Below, piece by piece: positions 35,023 through 43,934 of a stretch of 64,000 nt of DNA (positions are counted from its first letter, which is position 1; every line of letters begins with the position of its first letter). The notes beneath the pieces are model-generated. The model had not been told where the DNA came from. It was given only the letters and a program-made list of their open reading frames with translations, and did no database searches. Source of the DNA: Leisingera aquimarina DSM 24565 (GTDB taxonomy: Bacteria; Pseudomonadota; Alphaproteobacteria; Rhodobacterales; Rhodobacteraceae); assembly GCF_000473165.1 (NCBI RefSeq), contig NZ_KI421504.1, forward strand, positions 2,143,958-2,207,957. The letters run 5' to 3'. Both the position numbers and the translations under genes were made by a program.

Positions 35023-35110
35023 TCTACCCGGTCACCAGACCGGGCAGCGCCCGCCCCTCCCCACGGGAGGGCGCTTCGCACCCACCCAGGGTCAGGCGCT
35101 GCCCTCCGCG
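35023..35110 (-). repeat. palindromic repeat G, copy 2 (inverted)
   Basis: Read on the minus strand: GAGGGCAGCGCC, then GGGTGGGTGCGAAGCGCCCT, CCCGTGGGG, and GGGCGCTGCCCGGTCTGG. The order matches copy 1 at 30320-30425. On the plus strand it forms the hairpin CCGGTCACCAGACCGG (35029-35044) next to CCCTCCC-type GC repeats. Confidence 0.72.
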
Positions 35111-35303
35111 TTTAGATCAAACCTTGCCGAATTCGGGTATTCGGCCGGCCAGTACTGACCGCACCGGCTTGACCGCCCCAGCCAAATACCGCCAAAACCA
35201 TGCGCCAACCTCCGCCGGTTCCGCACTCCGGCCACCCCCGCGGCTGAAAACCCGCCGCAAAAATGCTATCCTCCCAACAGCCAAACTTTCGGAGGATGGC
35301 CCC

Positions 35304-35561
35304 ATGACCACCAAAACAGTGAAACTCACCACCCTGGCCGCGGCGCTGTGCCTGCTGGCGGCGCCGGCGTTTTCCGGCCAGTGCCCGGCGGATATCGCCA
35401 AGATCGATGCCGCGATTACGGCGGGAACCAGCCTCAGCGAGGATGACCTGGCCGATGTTCAGGGCATGCGCGACGAGGGGCAAAGCCTGCATGACGGCGG
35501 CGATCATGCGGCCTCGGTCGCCATTCTGGCTGAAGCCAAGATGATGCTCGGGATCGAGTGA
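35304..35561 (+). CDS. small secreted protein
   Basis: An 85-residue protein with signal peptide (MTTKTVKLTTLAAALCLLAA, cut near AFSG). The mature part GQCPADIAKIDAAITAG with LSEDDLADVQGMRDEG and LHDGGDHAASVAILAEAKMM is helical with one cysteine. GGAGGATGG lies just upstream of ATG 35304, which rejects the long upstream extension. I recall similar proteins in Rhodobacteraceae with no assigned function. A terminator follows at 35574-35598. Confidence 0.72.
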   Translation: MTTKTVKLTTLAAALCLLAAPAFSGQCPADIAKIDAAITAGTSLSEDDLADVQGMRDEGQSLHDGGDHAASVAILAEAKMMLGIE

Positions 35562-35573
35562 CCGCACACCAAG

Positions 35574-35598
35574 AACGCCCGGCGCGGGGCCGGGCGTT
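35574..35598. terminator. terminator between the small secreted protein and entericidin genes
   Basis: Arms AACGCCCGGC and GCCGGGCGTT with a 5-nt loop between two convergent small genes. Confidence 0.75.
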
Positions 35599-35619
35599 GC
35601 TGTCTCACACTCAATGGGC

Positions 35620-35757
35620 TTACAGCGCGTCCTGCACGTCCTGCGCCGCGCCGCTGATCGCCTGGCCGGCTTTGGAAATGTCGCGCCCCGCACCCTTGGT
35701 GGTCTCGCAGGCGGCCAGCCCCAGCAGCATCAGCGCACACGCAAAAATCCTGATCAT
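35620..35757 (-). CDS. entericidin A/B-family lipoprotein
   Basis: A 45-residue lipoprotein on the minus strand, below common ORF cut-offs. MIRIFACALMLLGLAAC contains a lipobox (LAAC), and the mature peptide ETTKGAGRDISKAGQAISGA is the entericidin pattern. The ribosome-binding site is TAAGGAGCC. In enterobacteria entericidins form a small lipoprotein antidote/toxin pair controlled by stress; only one member is seen here. It is membrane-anchored and likely stress-related, but no toxicity can be inferred. Confidence 0.82.
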   Translation of the reverse strand: MIRIFACALMLLGLAACETTKGAGRDISKAGQAISGAAQDVQDAL

Positions 35758-35991
35758 CGTCTAAGGCTCCTTATATCTGCCCGGTTCTTTGCCGGGCTAT
35801 CTAGCAAGCCGGCCGGGCGCAGGCCAGCGGTATTGCCGGGGGCAGGGCGGTGCCTGCCGCGCGGTTTACCAAAAATTGCAACTTATAAGGTAGTGTAATC
35901 CCCGGAAATCGCGAGTATCTTGACCTGGATCAAGGCTGTAGCTTTGACTCCGCGGCAAGTTGTGCGAAATTTGAGCTGGAGGGCATGTACT

Positions 35992-36306
35992 ATGGACTTT
36001 TCCACCAGAAAACATACGCTTGAGGTGCGCCGGTTGAAGCTGGCAGGCATCCTGGCAAATGTCGGCCTGGCGCCGGACGCAGCGCAGATGGGCTCTGCCC
36101 GGCAGGCCTGTACTGCCCATGCCGGCGCCGGATCCATTGCGGTCCCCGCCAAGTCTGGCCTGGACGAGCTGCGCCGCATTGATGCCGCTTTGGCCCGCCT
36201 GCGCGAAGGGTCTTACGGCTATTGCCGGATTTGCGGCGACAACATCAGCGATGACTGGCTGGACCAGCGCCCGGCCTCGCCCTTTTGCAGAAGCTGCGCG
36301 CTCTGA
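35992..36306 (+). CDS. DksA/TraR-family C4 zinc-finger protein
   Basis: A 104-residue protein with the C-terminal zinc finger CRICGDNISDDWLDQRP followed by CRSC, preceded by RRIDAALARLREGSYGYC, the hallmark of DksA/TraR proteins. The N terminus (MDFSTRKHTLEVRRLKLAG) has a short helix but no full coiled coil, and no DxxDxA tip is visible. It might therefore bind RNA polymerase differently or only weakly. ATG 35992 is favoured over a start at 35920. It stands alone upstream of pcm. Confidence 0.8.
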   Translation: MDFSTRKHTLEVRRLKLAGILANVGLAPDAAQMGSARQACTAHAGAGSIAVPAKSGLDELRRIDAALARLREGSYGYCRICGDNISDDWLDQRPASPFCRSCAL

Positions 36307-36536
36307 CAGCCTGCGCCAGGCCGGTTCCGGCGGCGCCCTGCAGAAGCCACAGACAGATCCAGGGTCTGCATCAGCCAGGGGGCAGCCGCTCCGCTGGCTG
36401 AAGCCGGTGCTGAATCGCGGCCGTTGTCCTGCTGCAGCGCTGCACTACTTTAGGGCTTCGCGCAAAAGGCCCCGTTGCCGTGCCGGCCGGGATATGTCAC
36501 AACCTGCCTGACCGACTGAACAAATGAGTTTAGCAG

Positions 36537-37190
36537 ATGCCAGATTTCACTGAGCGCCGCCGCATGATGGTGGACACCCAGATCCGTCCGTCGGATGTCA
36601 CCAAATACCCGATTATCGAGGCGATGCTGGCAGTCCCGCGGGAACAGTTTGTCCCGGACTCGCAGCGCGAGGCGGCTTATGCGGATCAGAACGTGAAACT
36701 GGGCGGCACCCGGGTGCTGATGGAGCCGCGCACCCTGGCCAAAATGCTGGACGCGGTGGATCTGCAGAACGACGAACTGGTGCTCGATGTGGCCTGCGGG
36801 CTGGGCTACTCCACCGCTGTGGCCGCCCAAGTGGCGCAGATGGTGATCGGCGTCGAAGAAGACGAGGACATGGCCGCTGACGCGCAGGAACTTTTGTCGG
36901 AAACCGGCGCGGACAATGCGATCGTGCATACCGGTCCGCTGGCGGAAGGTGCTGCCGAACACGGGCCCTACGACGTGATCCTGGTTGAGGGCGGCGCCGA
37001 GGAGCTGCCTGCGGGTTTGCTGGACCAGCTCAAGGACGGCGGCCGGATCGCGGCTCTGATGATGACCGGCGCGCTCGGTGAGGTAAAAATCGGCTACAAA
37101 AGCGGCGCCCGGATTTCCTGGCGGTTTGCCTTCAATGCCAGCGCCCCGGTACTTCCGGGGTTTGCGGCCGCGCGTGAATTCGCGCTCTGA
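36537..37190 (+). CDS. pcm: protein-L-isoaspartate O-methyltransferase
   Basis: A 217-residue SAM-dependent methyltransferase that repairs isoaspartyl residues. It begins MPDFTERRRMMVDTQIRPSD. The SAM motif is LDVACGLGYSTAVAAQ, followed by IGVEEDEDMA and a motif II region YDVILVEGGAEELP. The family hallmark VGYQTA-type region is modified, as in other alphaproteobacteria. It sits upstream of tolC and a PopZ-like gene, a gene order I recall from many alphaproteobacteria. Confidence 0.88.
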   Translation: MPDFTERRRMMVDTQIRPSDVTKYPIIEAMLAVPREQFVPDSQREAAYADQNVKLGGTRVLMEPRTLAKMLDAVDLQNDELVLDVACGLGYSTAVAAQVAQMVIGVEEDEDMAADAQELLSETGADNAIVHTGPLAEGAAEHGPYDVILVEGGAEELPAGLLDQLKDGGRIAALMMTGALGEVKIGYKSGARISWRFAFNASAPVLPGFAAAREFAL

Positions 37191-37326
37191 CCCGCAGGGC
37201 GCGGCATTGCGTCCCTAGGGATGCTGCCGTTAGACTGAACAAGAGGCCGGGCGCCGTTCAAAGGAGCGCCCGGAGTGCAGATAAAAACCACCGCGGCTGG
37301 CGGCGCGGAAAAAGGTAAGGCAACCG

Positions 37327-38751
37327 ATGCGAATGAAATTTCCGGCGAGTGTGTTTAAGGCTTTTGTATTTGCCGGCGGCGTGACGGCCACGGCGCTGCT
37401 GCCGCTGAAGGCCGCGGCGGACAACCTGTCCGACGCGATGATCGGCGCCTATAAGACCAGCGGACTGCTGGACCAGAACCGGGCGCTGCTGCGGGCTGCT
37501 GATGAGGACGTGGCCATTGCCGTGTCCCGATTGCGACCGCTGATCCAATGGACACTCACCGCCAGCCATACCTATTCCCGCAGCGTCAACCAGTTCGGTA
37601 ATTTCAACGAGTTCACCAACAACGATCTCGGCACCCAGATTCAGCTGACTCAGCTGCTGTATGACGGCGGCGAAACACGGCTGCGCAAACAGGCGGCCCA
37701 GGAACTGGTGCTTGCGGCGCGCCAGCAGCTGCTCAGCGTCGAGCAATCGGTGCTGATATCCGCCGTTCAGGCCTATGTCGGGGTCCTGCAGGGGCAGGAA
37801 AATGTCGCCCTGCGCCGCAACAACCTGCGCCTGCTGCTAGAGGAACTGAAGGCGGCCGAGGACCGGTTTGAAGTGGGTGAAGTGACCCGCACCGACGTCG
37901 CTTTGGCTCAAAGCCAGGTGGCGGCGGCCCGCGCCAACCTGACGGATGCCGAGGGAGACCTGCTGACGGCCCGCGCTACCTATCTGCAAATCGTCGGCCA
38001 CGCGCCGGGCGCGATTGCCGGCCAGCCCCGGCTGCCGTCGCGGGCTGTGTCCATCGACCGGGCGCAGTCCATTGCGGCGCGTAACCAGCCGGATCTGCTA
38101 GCGCAGCAGCATTCGGTCAAATCCGCCGACATTCTGGTCCGGGCGGCGGCCAAAGCCTTGGGGCCAAGCGTCAGCTTCCGGGCCACCGCGGGGCTGAGCG
38201 AGGATATCAATGACAACACCGGCACCGACTCGGATGCCTCTGCTTCGGTTACGCTGACTCAAGACCTGTATGCTGGCGGCCGCAACGCGGCGACCCGGCG
38301 GCGGGCCATTGCAAGTGCCGACTCGGAACGCGGTGCTCTGATCAATACCCAGCGCGCTGTGCGCCAGAATGTCAGCTCGGCGTTTTTCAATGTGGAAACT
38401 GCGCGGGCAACCCTGGTGTCCTCCAATGAACGGGTGCGCGCGTCCAAGGTTGCTTTTGACGGCATCCGGGAAGAAGCCACGCTGGGGGCACGGACGACGC
38501 TGGATGTGCTGCAGGCAGAGCAAGAGTATCTCGATGCGCAGACCGGGGAGGTGAACGCACGCGCCGACCAGGCCATTGCGGCCTATCAGTTGTTGCAGGC
38601 GCAGGGGCTGCTCACAGCCGAGCATCTGGGGCTGGCGGTCGAGATTTACGACCCGACGCTTTATTACAACTTGGTGAAGGACGCGCCTGCGCAATACAGC
38701 AAGCGCGGCAAGGATTTGGACCGGGTGCTCAAGGCCTTGGGACGTAACTGA
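37327..38751 (+). CDS. tolC: TolC-family outer membrane efflux/secretion protein
   Basis: A 474-residue outer-membrane channel of type I secretion and RND efflux. The signal peptide is MRMKFPASVFKAFVFAGGVT. Two repeats of the TolC fold are seen: LTQLLYDGGETRLRKQAAQE in the first and LTQDLYAGGRNAATRRRAIA in the second, each with beta strands and long alpha hairpins (FEVGEVTRTDVALAQSQVAA and ATLGARTTLDVLQAEQEYLD). The C-terminal region is periplasmic. It follows pcm by 136 bp and precedes the PopZ-like gene. Confidence 0.95.
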   Translation: MRMKFPASVFKAFVFAGGVTATALLPLKAAADNLSDAMIGAYKTSGLLDQNRALLRAADEDVAIAVSRLRPLIQWTLTASHTYSRSVNQFGNFNEFTNNDLGTQIQLTQLLYDGGETRLRKQAAQELVLAARQQLLSVEQSVLISAVQAYVGVLQGQENVALRRNNLRLLLEELKAAEDRFEVGEVTRTDVALAQSQVAAARANLTDAEGDLLTARATYLQIVGHAPGAIAGQPRLPSRAVSIDRAQSIAARNQPDLLAQQHSVKSADILVRAAAKALGPSVSFRATAGLSEDINDNTGTDSDASASVTLTQDLYAGGRNAATRRRAIASADSERGALINTQRAVRQNVSSAFFNVETARATLVSSNERVRASKVAFDGIREEATLGARTTLDVLQAEQEYLDAQTGEVNARADQAIAAYQLLQAQGLLTAEHLGLAVEIYDPTLYYNLVKDAPAQYSKRGKDLDRVLKALGRN

Positions 38752-38826
38752 CAATTCATCCTATCGGTTGTGCGGTGACGGGAAGGCCGCTACACTCTGA
38801 CTCAAGAGGCAAGAGTGGTTTATAAA

Positions 38827-40029
38827 ATGTCCGACCCAGTTACCCATGCTGAGATCGAAGATGTATTGTCCTCAATCCGCCGCTTGGTGAGTGATGACAG
38901 CCGCAGCGGTCCTGCTGCGCCGGAGCCTGCAGCCCGGCTGGTTCTGACGCCCGCGCTGCGGGTGCAGGCGGACGGTCCTGACAGCCCCCGGGCACCTGAT
39001 GATCCTGCAACTGATGATCCGGCAGCGGCAGAACCCGGGGCCGCGTCCGGCAGCTCCGGGCAGGCCGGGGATGGCTCTGATGCGGCGGCGTCAGCCGGCC
39101 CTTCAGAGACGGCGGGGGCCGGGGACGGCGCGTCCCTTCTGGAAGCGGAAGCCCCGATAGCCTTCCGGCACCGCAGCAACGTGGCTGAAACCACATCGCC
39201 CTTGGGTGACGGGCAGCCGGAGGTGGAGCGGGACACTGGTTTGCAGGCCGTCCAGACTGATCCGGGCCAATTGGACACAGGATACTTGGGCACAGACCGC
39301 TTGGATGCGGATCACCTGAGTTCAGACCCGGATGCAGGATCGAAACACCACCAACCGCAAGGCACGCCTGGTGCCGGGACAGACGCGCCTTGGGGCGACC
39401 CCAAGGCCACGCTTTTTGCCGCTGCCGCGGATGCGGAGCAGCCAGAGGGCGGCACAGACAATCTTGCTGTGGAAACTCCAGCGGACAGTCAGGTCCCGGA
39501 AAACAGTCAAGCCATTGAAACTGCCGGCGCCCGCGCCGCGTCAGTCGTGCGCAAAATTGCCGAGCTTGAGGCCCGCAGCGCCCGCGGGCAGGAGCAGGAT
39601 CCGCAGCAATGGGAGCCGGACAGCCAGACGGAGGCTCCGTTTGCCAGTACTGTCACCGACACCATCGAATGGCGGGACGAACCGCTCTCAGCCCGCCGTG
39701 CCGCTCCGCAGGACGAGGACGGCGCATCCGCCGTTGCTGATGCATACCGGGACGCAGGGGCAGACGTATTGGCAGGACCCGGCGTCAACGACGGCAGCGC
39801 GGTTGCGAGGGCGGAAACGGTAGCCGAAGCTGCTGTGGCCGGGGCTGCGCTGGATTCTCTGGCCGAGGCTGGTGACGGATATCTTGACGAGGACAGCCTG
39901 CGCGATCTGGTGGCCAGTATCGTGCGCGAGGAATTGCAGGGTCCGCTGGGCGAGCGTATCACCCGCAACGTGCGCAAGCTGGTCCGCCGCGAAATCCACC
40001 GCGCGCTGGCCGCGCAGGATCTGCTCTAG
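38827..40029 (+). CDS. PopZ-like (DUF2497-type) polar organiser candidate
   Basis: A 400-residue acidic protein. The N terminus HAEIEDVLSSIRRLVSDD resembles the Caulobacter PopZ client-binding motif (MEEILASIRRIISEDD). The C-terminal helices, about 355-400 (EDSLRDLVASIVREELQGPL and NVRKLVRREIHRALAAQDLL), resemble its oligomerisation region. Between them lie ~300 residues rich in Ala, Gly, Asp and Pro, predicted to be disordered and much longer than the PopZ linker. Order pcm-tolC-this gene supports the assignment. ATG 38827 is preferred; a GTG at 38815 is in frame. Confidence 0.72.
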   Translation: MSDPVTHAEIEDVLSSIRRLVSDDSRSGPAAPEPAARLVLTPALRVQADGPDSPRAPDDPATDDPAAAEPGAASGSSGQAGDGSDAAASAGPSETAGAGDGASLLEAEAPIAFRHRSNVAETTSPLGDGQPEVERDTGLQAVQTDPGQLDTGYLGTDRLDADHLSSDPDAGSKHHQPQGTPGAGTDAPWGDPKATLFAAAADAEQPEGGTDNLAVETPADSQVPENSQAIETAGARAASVVRKIAELEARSARGQEQDPQQWEPDSQTEAPFASTVTDTIEWRDEPLSARRAAPQDEDGASAVADAYRDAGADVLAGPGVNDGSAVARAETVAEAAVAGAALDSLAEAGDGYLDEDSLRDLVASIVREELQGPLGERITRNVRKLVRREIHRALAAQDLL

Positions 40030-40077
40030 ACCCTGCGGCGGCCTGCTGAGCTTGCCCGCGGATGGGATGACGTTCCC

Positions 40078-40101
40078 AAAGGCGCACTTTGGTGCGCCTT
40101 T
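40078..40101 (+). terminator. terminator after the PopZ-like gene
   Basis: Arms AAAGGCGCAC and GTGCGCCTTT with a 4-nt loop, followed by TTCTTTGG. Confidence 0.85.
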
Positions 40102-40109
40102 TTCTTTGG

Positions 40110-40290
40110 AGCTGTTGTGCAACCGAAGGGCAGGCCGCTCCGGAATGTCGCACTGCATGTGAAAAAGGGGCTGCTTCCGCCCGTTGGGCCCGGCGCCGCG
40201 CTCTGCGCGGCGCCGGGCCCAAGACCGCAGACGGGTCGGGCCGTGGCCAGAGCAAGCTGCGGACGCGGGAGGGCTTACCTTGCCCGATGG
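40110..40290. repeat. palindrome cluster between the PopZ-like gene and cobQ
   Basis: The main hairpin has perfect 15-bp arms GGGCCCGGCGCCGCG (40186-40200) and CGCGGCGCCGGGCCC (40206-40220). The adjacent blocks GCGCCGGGCCCAAGACCGC and GCGGACGCGGGAGGGCTTA have counterparts at 8838-8905. No gene is supported in this 180-bp stretch. Confidence 0.78.
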
Positions 40291-40294
40291 TGCC

Positions 40295-41755
40295 TTAGAA
40301 CGTCACCGGCCGGGACAGCTCCAGCAGCTGGTCCAGATCCATATAGCGTTCCAGATGGTCTGCCAGTGCATCCAGCGTCTCCTCGACGCCGTCCTCATAT
40401 CCGGTCTGACTTTCATGCCCCAGGCCGGCCAGCACCTTGGCGCGGAAGGCGTCAGAAGAAAACAGCCCGTGCAAATAGGATCCCTTCACCCGCCCGTCAG
40501 CAGAGGCCGCGCCCTCGGCCCGGCCATCGATGCTCAGCCAGGCACGGGCGCAGTCGGCCCCTGTGGTGCGGCCCATGTGGATCTCGTATCCGCTCACCGG
40601 CAGATTGCCGTCGCGGGTCACCGCCTCGGTCAGCGTGACACGCTTTTCGCCCGCCATCACCGTATGCACATCCAAGAGGCCCAGTCCCTCGACCTTTCCG
40701 GGCCGGCCGTCAACGCCTTCCGGGTCGTCGATGGTCTTGCCCAGCATCTGAAAGCCGCCGCATAGGCCCAGCACATGGCCGCCGCGGCGGTGATGCGCCA
40801 GAATGTCGATGTCCCAGCCTTGGCGGCGCAGATAGGCCAGATCGCCAATGGTCGACTTGCTGCCGGGCAGGATCACCAGATCCGCATCGGCGGGCAGGGC
40901 GCGGCCCGGCGGCACGATCTCCACCGTCACCTCAGGCTCGGCCGCCAACGGGTCCAGATCGTCGAAATTCGCCATCCGCTCCAGCTGCGGCACCACCACC
41001 TTGCAGGCGCCGCCCTGGCGCGAGGCGATGTCCATCATGTCCTCGGCCGGCAGTTTCCAGGCATCCCAGAACCACGGCACCACCCCCAAGCTGGGCCAGC
41101 CGGTGCGCGCGGCGATATCATCGCGGCCGCCGTCAAACAGGCTCAGCTCGCCGCGGAACCGGTTCACCATGAAGCCCGCAACCCGTTCCAGGTCCTGCGG
41201 CTCCAGCACCGCATGGGTGCCCACAATCTGGGCAATCACCCCGCCGCGGTGGATGTCTCCGGCAATCACCACCGGCACCTGCGCCGCACAGGCAAAGCCC
41301 ATGTTGGCAATGTCATTCTTGCGCAGGTTGGTCTCAGCAGGCGATCCCGCGCCCTCGATCAACACTAGATCGGCGTCTGCGGCCAGCCGCCGGTAGCTCT
41401 CCAGCGCCGCCTCCAGCAGTCCGGATTTATCGCGCATGAACGACCCGGCACCTTGGGTGCCGCGGCGCTTGCCCTGCACGATCACCTGGGCGCCGGTATC
41501 GGTCTCGGGCTTCAGCAGCACCGGGTTCATGTCAGTATGGGGCGCCCGTTTGGCTGCACGCGCCTGCAGCGCCTGCGCCCGGCCAATCTCGCCGCCCTCG
41601 GGCGTGACGGCTGCGTTGTTCGACATGTTTTGCGGCTTGAATGGTGCCACCTTCAGCCCGCGCCGCACATAGGCCCGCGCAAGCCCAGCCACGATGAGCG
41701 ATTTGCCGACATTGCTGCCGGTGCCCTGGATCATGATCGAACGCGCCCGTGTCAT
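40295..41755 (-). CDS. cobQ: cobyric acid synthase
   Basis: A 486-residue amidotransferase that amidates the b, d, e and g side chains of adenosylcobyrinic acid diamide. The ATPase-like domain begins [20 protein letters not shown] and contains [10 protein letters not shown] and [10 protein letters not shown]. The class I glutaminase domain has LCGGFQMLG (catalytic Cys), and KGSYLHGLF (catalytic His). ATG 41755 is selected; the frame to 41917 lacks homology. I did not see a cobalamin riboswitch upstream. Together with meaB it points to use of cobalamin in this organism. Confidence 0.95.
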   Translation of the reverse strand: MTRARSIMIQGTGSNVGKSLIVAGLARAYVRRGLKVAPFKPQNMSNNAAVTPEGGEIGRAQALQARAAKRAPHTDMNPVLLKPETDTGAQVIVQGKRRGTQGAGSFMRDKSGLLEAALESYRRLAADADLVLIEGAGSPAETNLRKNDIANMGFACAAQVPVVIAGDIHRGGVIAQIVGTHAVLEPQDLERVAGFMVNRFRGELSLFDGGRDDIAARTGWPSLGVVPWFWDAWKLPAEDMMDIASRQGGACKVVVPQLERMANFDDLDPLAAEPEVTVEIVPPGRALPADADLVILPGSKSTIGDLAYLRRQGWDIDILAHHRRGGHVLGLCGGFQMLGKTIDDPEGVDGRPGKVEGLGLLDVHTVMAGEKRVTLTEAVTRDGNLPVSGYEIHMGRTTGADCARAWLSIDGRAEGAASADGRVKGSYLHGLFSSDAFRAKVLAGLGHESQTGYEDGVEETLDALADHLERYMDLDQLLELSRPVTF

Positions 41756-41901
41756 CCTGCTGCCATCTCCCTGCCTGCGCCCCTGTGTCAGAGGTCTGCA
41801 TAGCAGCTTAGGCAGCGCCGTCCATGGGCGCTGTGCCGCAAGCGTCCCGCGGCAGCTGCCACGCGACAGTCTGCCCCTGCGGAAACCTTGGTGCGCAAAA
41901 G

Positions 41902-41930
41902 AAAAACGCGCCCCCAAAGGGCGCGCTTTT
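41902..41930 (-). terminator. terminator after the DUF6280-like gene
   Basis: Arms CGCGCCC (41907-41913) and GGGCGCG (41919-41925), with A-rich DNA on the left giving a T tract on the minus strand. Confidence 0.75.
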
Positions 41931-41953
41931 CGGCAATGCGGGGCAGAGGCCTT

Positions 41954-42271
41954 TTAGGCGGCTTCTGCCTGCGCAGCGTTGCGGCGTTCGCTTTCTTCAC
42001 GCGACAGTGCAACCGAGGTCCGCACACCGCGGCCCACGAAGTCCATCAGGCCTTCCACAACCCGTTCGTTCGGGTCGATACCGGCGCAGGACAGCACTTC
42101 GCGGCCATCGCGCGAGCGTGCCCAGCGGGCGATCTGTTCCGGGCCATTGCCGTATTTCTTGTCGTCGGCGATGGCATCATCCAGTGCGGCCAGGACAACG
42201 GCTGCAAACAGTTTGCGGGCGCGGTTGCCTTGCTCGTTATTATAAGCGGTGCCGTCTACGAAATCTCGCAT
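41954..42271 (-). CDS. DUF6280-like small protein
   Basis: A 105-residue protein, MRDFVDGTAYNNEQGNRARK, with an Ala-rich helical block (FAAVVLAALDDAIADDKKYG) and a conserved region GREVLSCAGIDPNERVVEGL. I recall this as a Rhodobacteraceae family annotated DUF6280, with no known function. It is divergent from efp across about 220 bp. It has its own terminator, so it is monocistronic. Confidence 0.7.
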   Translation of the reverse strand: MRDFVDGTAYNNEQGNRARKLFAAVVLAALDDAIADDKKYGNGPEQIARWARSRDGREVLSCAGIDPNERVVEGLMDFVGRGVRTSVALSREESERRNAAQAEAA

Positions 42272-42420
42272 CTCGTATCCCTTGTTGTTCTTGCTATTGC
42301 AATTTTCGGCGTAGCGCTGCTTATGGCGGAATTGTGACGATTCGGATAGAGCGCAGATGCATAGCTTTCATGCAAATTGCGCATACCTTATTCACACAGT
42401 CTCCATACCATATCCTTGTC

Positions 42421-42449
42421 TTGCCAGCGATCAGCCTGCCAGATATAGG
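42421..42449 (+). promoter_or_regulatory. sigma70-type promoter for efp
   Basis: TTGCCA at 42421-42426 and TATAGG at 42444-42449 with a 17-bp spacer, about 40 bp before the efp start codon. Confidence 0.5.
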
Positions 42450-42490
42450 GTCTTGCAAGTTTTCAACAACCATCCGAAAGGCATTTTCCC

Positions 42491-43054
42491 ATGCCCAAGA
42501 TCAACGGTAACGAAATCCGTCCCGGAAACGTCCTGGAACATAATGGCGGTCTGTGGGCAGCGGTGAAGGTCGATCACGTCAAGCCCGGCAAGGGCGGCGC
42601 CTTTGCCCAGGTCGAACTGCGCAACCTGCGCAACGGCTCCAAGCTGAACGAACGCTTCCGCTCGGCGGACAAGGTCGAAAAGGTCCGGCTGGAACAGAAG
42701 GACCAGCAGTTCCTTTATGAAAGCGACGGCATGCTGGTTTTCATGGACACCGAAACCTACGAGCAGATCGAATTGCCAGCCGAGCTTTTGGGCGACCGCC
42801 GCCCATTCCTGCAGGACGGCATGACCATCGTTGTGGAATTCCACGAATCCGAGGCGCTGAACGCCACCGTGCCGCAGAAAGTGACCTGCCAGATCGTTGA
42901 GACCGAGCCGGTCGTCAAGGGCCAGACCGCGGCCAATTCTTTCAAGCCCGCGATCCTGGACAACGGCGTCAAGGTCATGGTGCCGCCGTTTGTCGGCCAG
43001 GACGAGATGATCGTTGTCAATACCGAGACCATGGAATATTCCGAACGCGCCTGA
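42491..43054 (+). CDS. efp: elongation factor P
   Basis: A 187-residue translation factor that relieves polyproline stalling. The conserved loop [10 protein letters not shown] carries Lys34, the residue modified in some bacteria; no modifying enzyme gene is in the window. Domains II and III follow normally, ending with [20 protein letters not shown]. Length and N terminus [19 protein letters not shown] are standard. A terminator at 43077-43105 ends the transcript. Confidence 0.97.
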   Translation: MPKINGNEIRPGNVLEHNGGLWAAVKVDHVKPGKGGAFAQVELRNLRNGSKLNERFRSADKVEKVRLEQKDQQFLYESDGMLVFMDTETYEQIELPAELLGDRRPFLQDGMTIVVEFHESEALNATVPQKVTCQIVETEPVVKGQTAANSFKPAILDNGVKVMVPPFVGQDEMIVVNTETMEYSERA

Positions 43055-43076
43055 GCCGCACCGGAGTTGAGATCAG

Positions 43077-43105
43077 AAAACCCCGCTCCAACAGAGCGGG
43101 GTTTT
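43077..43105 (+). terminator. terminator after efp
   Basis: Arms AAAACCCCGCTC and GAGCGGGGTTTT with a 5-nt loop followed by CTTTTGG. Confidence 0.88.
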
Positions 43106-43778
43106 CTTTTGGACCACCGTCATACGGCCTTCAATGCTGCACACACCCGGCCCGCCTTCAAGTGGCTGGATTGAGCTCAAACTGACGGATGCGGCGCAAC
43201 TTTCAAAGGTCTGCGATTAAGGTCTGTCATGGTCAGGCAAAGCCCTTTTTGGTGTCACCGATCAGACCTGTTCGTTTGGACAAGACCTGATTTCGAAGGG
43301 CAAAGTTATGCCTGGTCGGGGCTTTGTTGCACAAATTTCCTGATGGGATTCATACCGTGTCTCCAGCATGGTAGCTTGGCGGCATGAGCAGTTGGAACCC
43401 CACGGCCTGCAAGACGACGAACCGGCAGGATTGCAATGATGCGCTGAAGCCGCGCAGGTCCTTGCCGGCCCGGTTTGAGCCCGGGATGATTTGAACACCG
43501 CCGCCGCATGGCAAACGGGGCCGGCAGCAGCGCTTCAGCAATGCCGCGGTTCAGACCTGCCTGACTTTGAAAGCTCTGTTCGGGATGCCCCAGCGGCAGA
43601 GTGAGCCAATGACGGTAGCACTGGTTCGATCCCGCTGGCGAACGGTTTGTGCAGAGCCTTCTGCAGTTGGTCGGGCTGGAGTGGCAGCGGCCGGATTTCA
43701 GCACGCTGTGCTGCAGGCGAAAGACGGTGAACGCCAGCCTGCCGTATCGGGGCGGCACCGGACCGCTCACCCTCCTGA

Positions 43779-43818
43779 TCCCCTCCCGGTGGTGCTTGCA
43801 TCGCCTGCCGGGCAGTGG
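43779..43818 (-). repeat. palindromic insert P2, copy d (inverted)
   Basis: The minus strand reads CCACTGCCCGGCAGGCGAT, GCAAGCACC, ACCGGGAGGG, matching the P2 framework of 44272-44310 in opposite orientation. It separates LTLL and DSTG of the transposase, which are nearly contiguous in intact relatives. Confidence 0.7.
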
Positions 43819-43897
43819 ACAGCACTGGCATCAAATCCGAAGGCGAAAGCGAATGGAATGCGCGCAAGCATGGAGGCCCCAAACACCACATCCACTG

Positions 43898-43934
43898 CCC
43901 GGCAGGGCATTGCGGAGCAATGCTCCGGGAAGGG
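43898..43934 (+). repeat. palindromic insert P2, copy b
   Basis: CCCGGCAGG then GCATTGC-GGA-GCAATGC then TCCGGGAAGGGG. It lies between GGPK and KIHIG of the IS5 transposase and adds about 14 foreign codons. Confidence 0.8.

Noticed and set aside
41756-41953. Cobalamin riboswitch upstream of cobQ
   Set aside because: I looked for a B12-box-like conserved block and saw none; the interval is short and contains only a terminator for the next gene.
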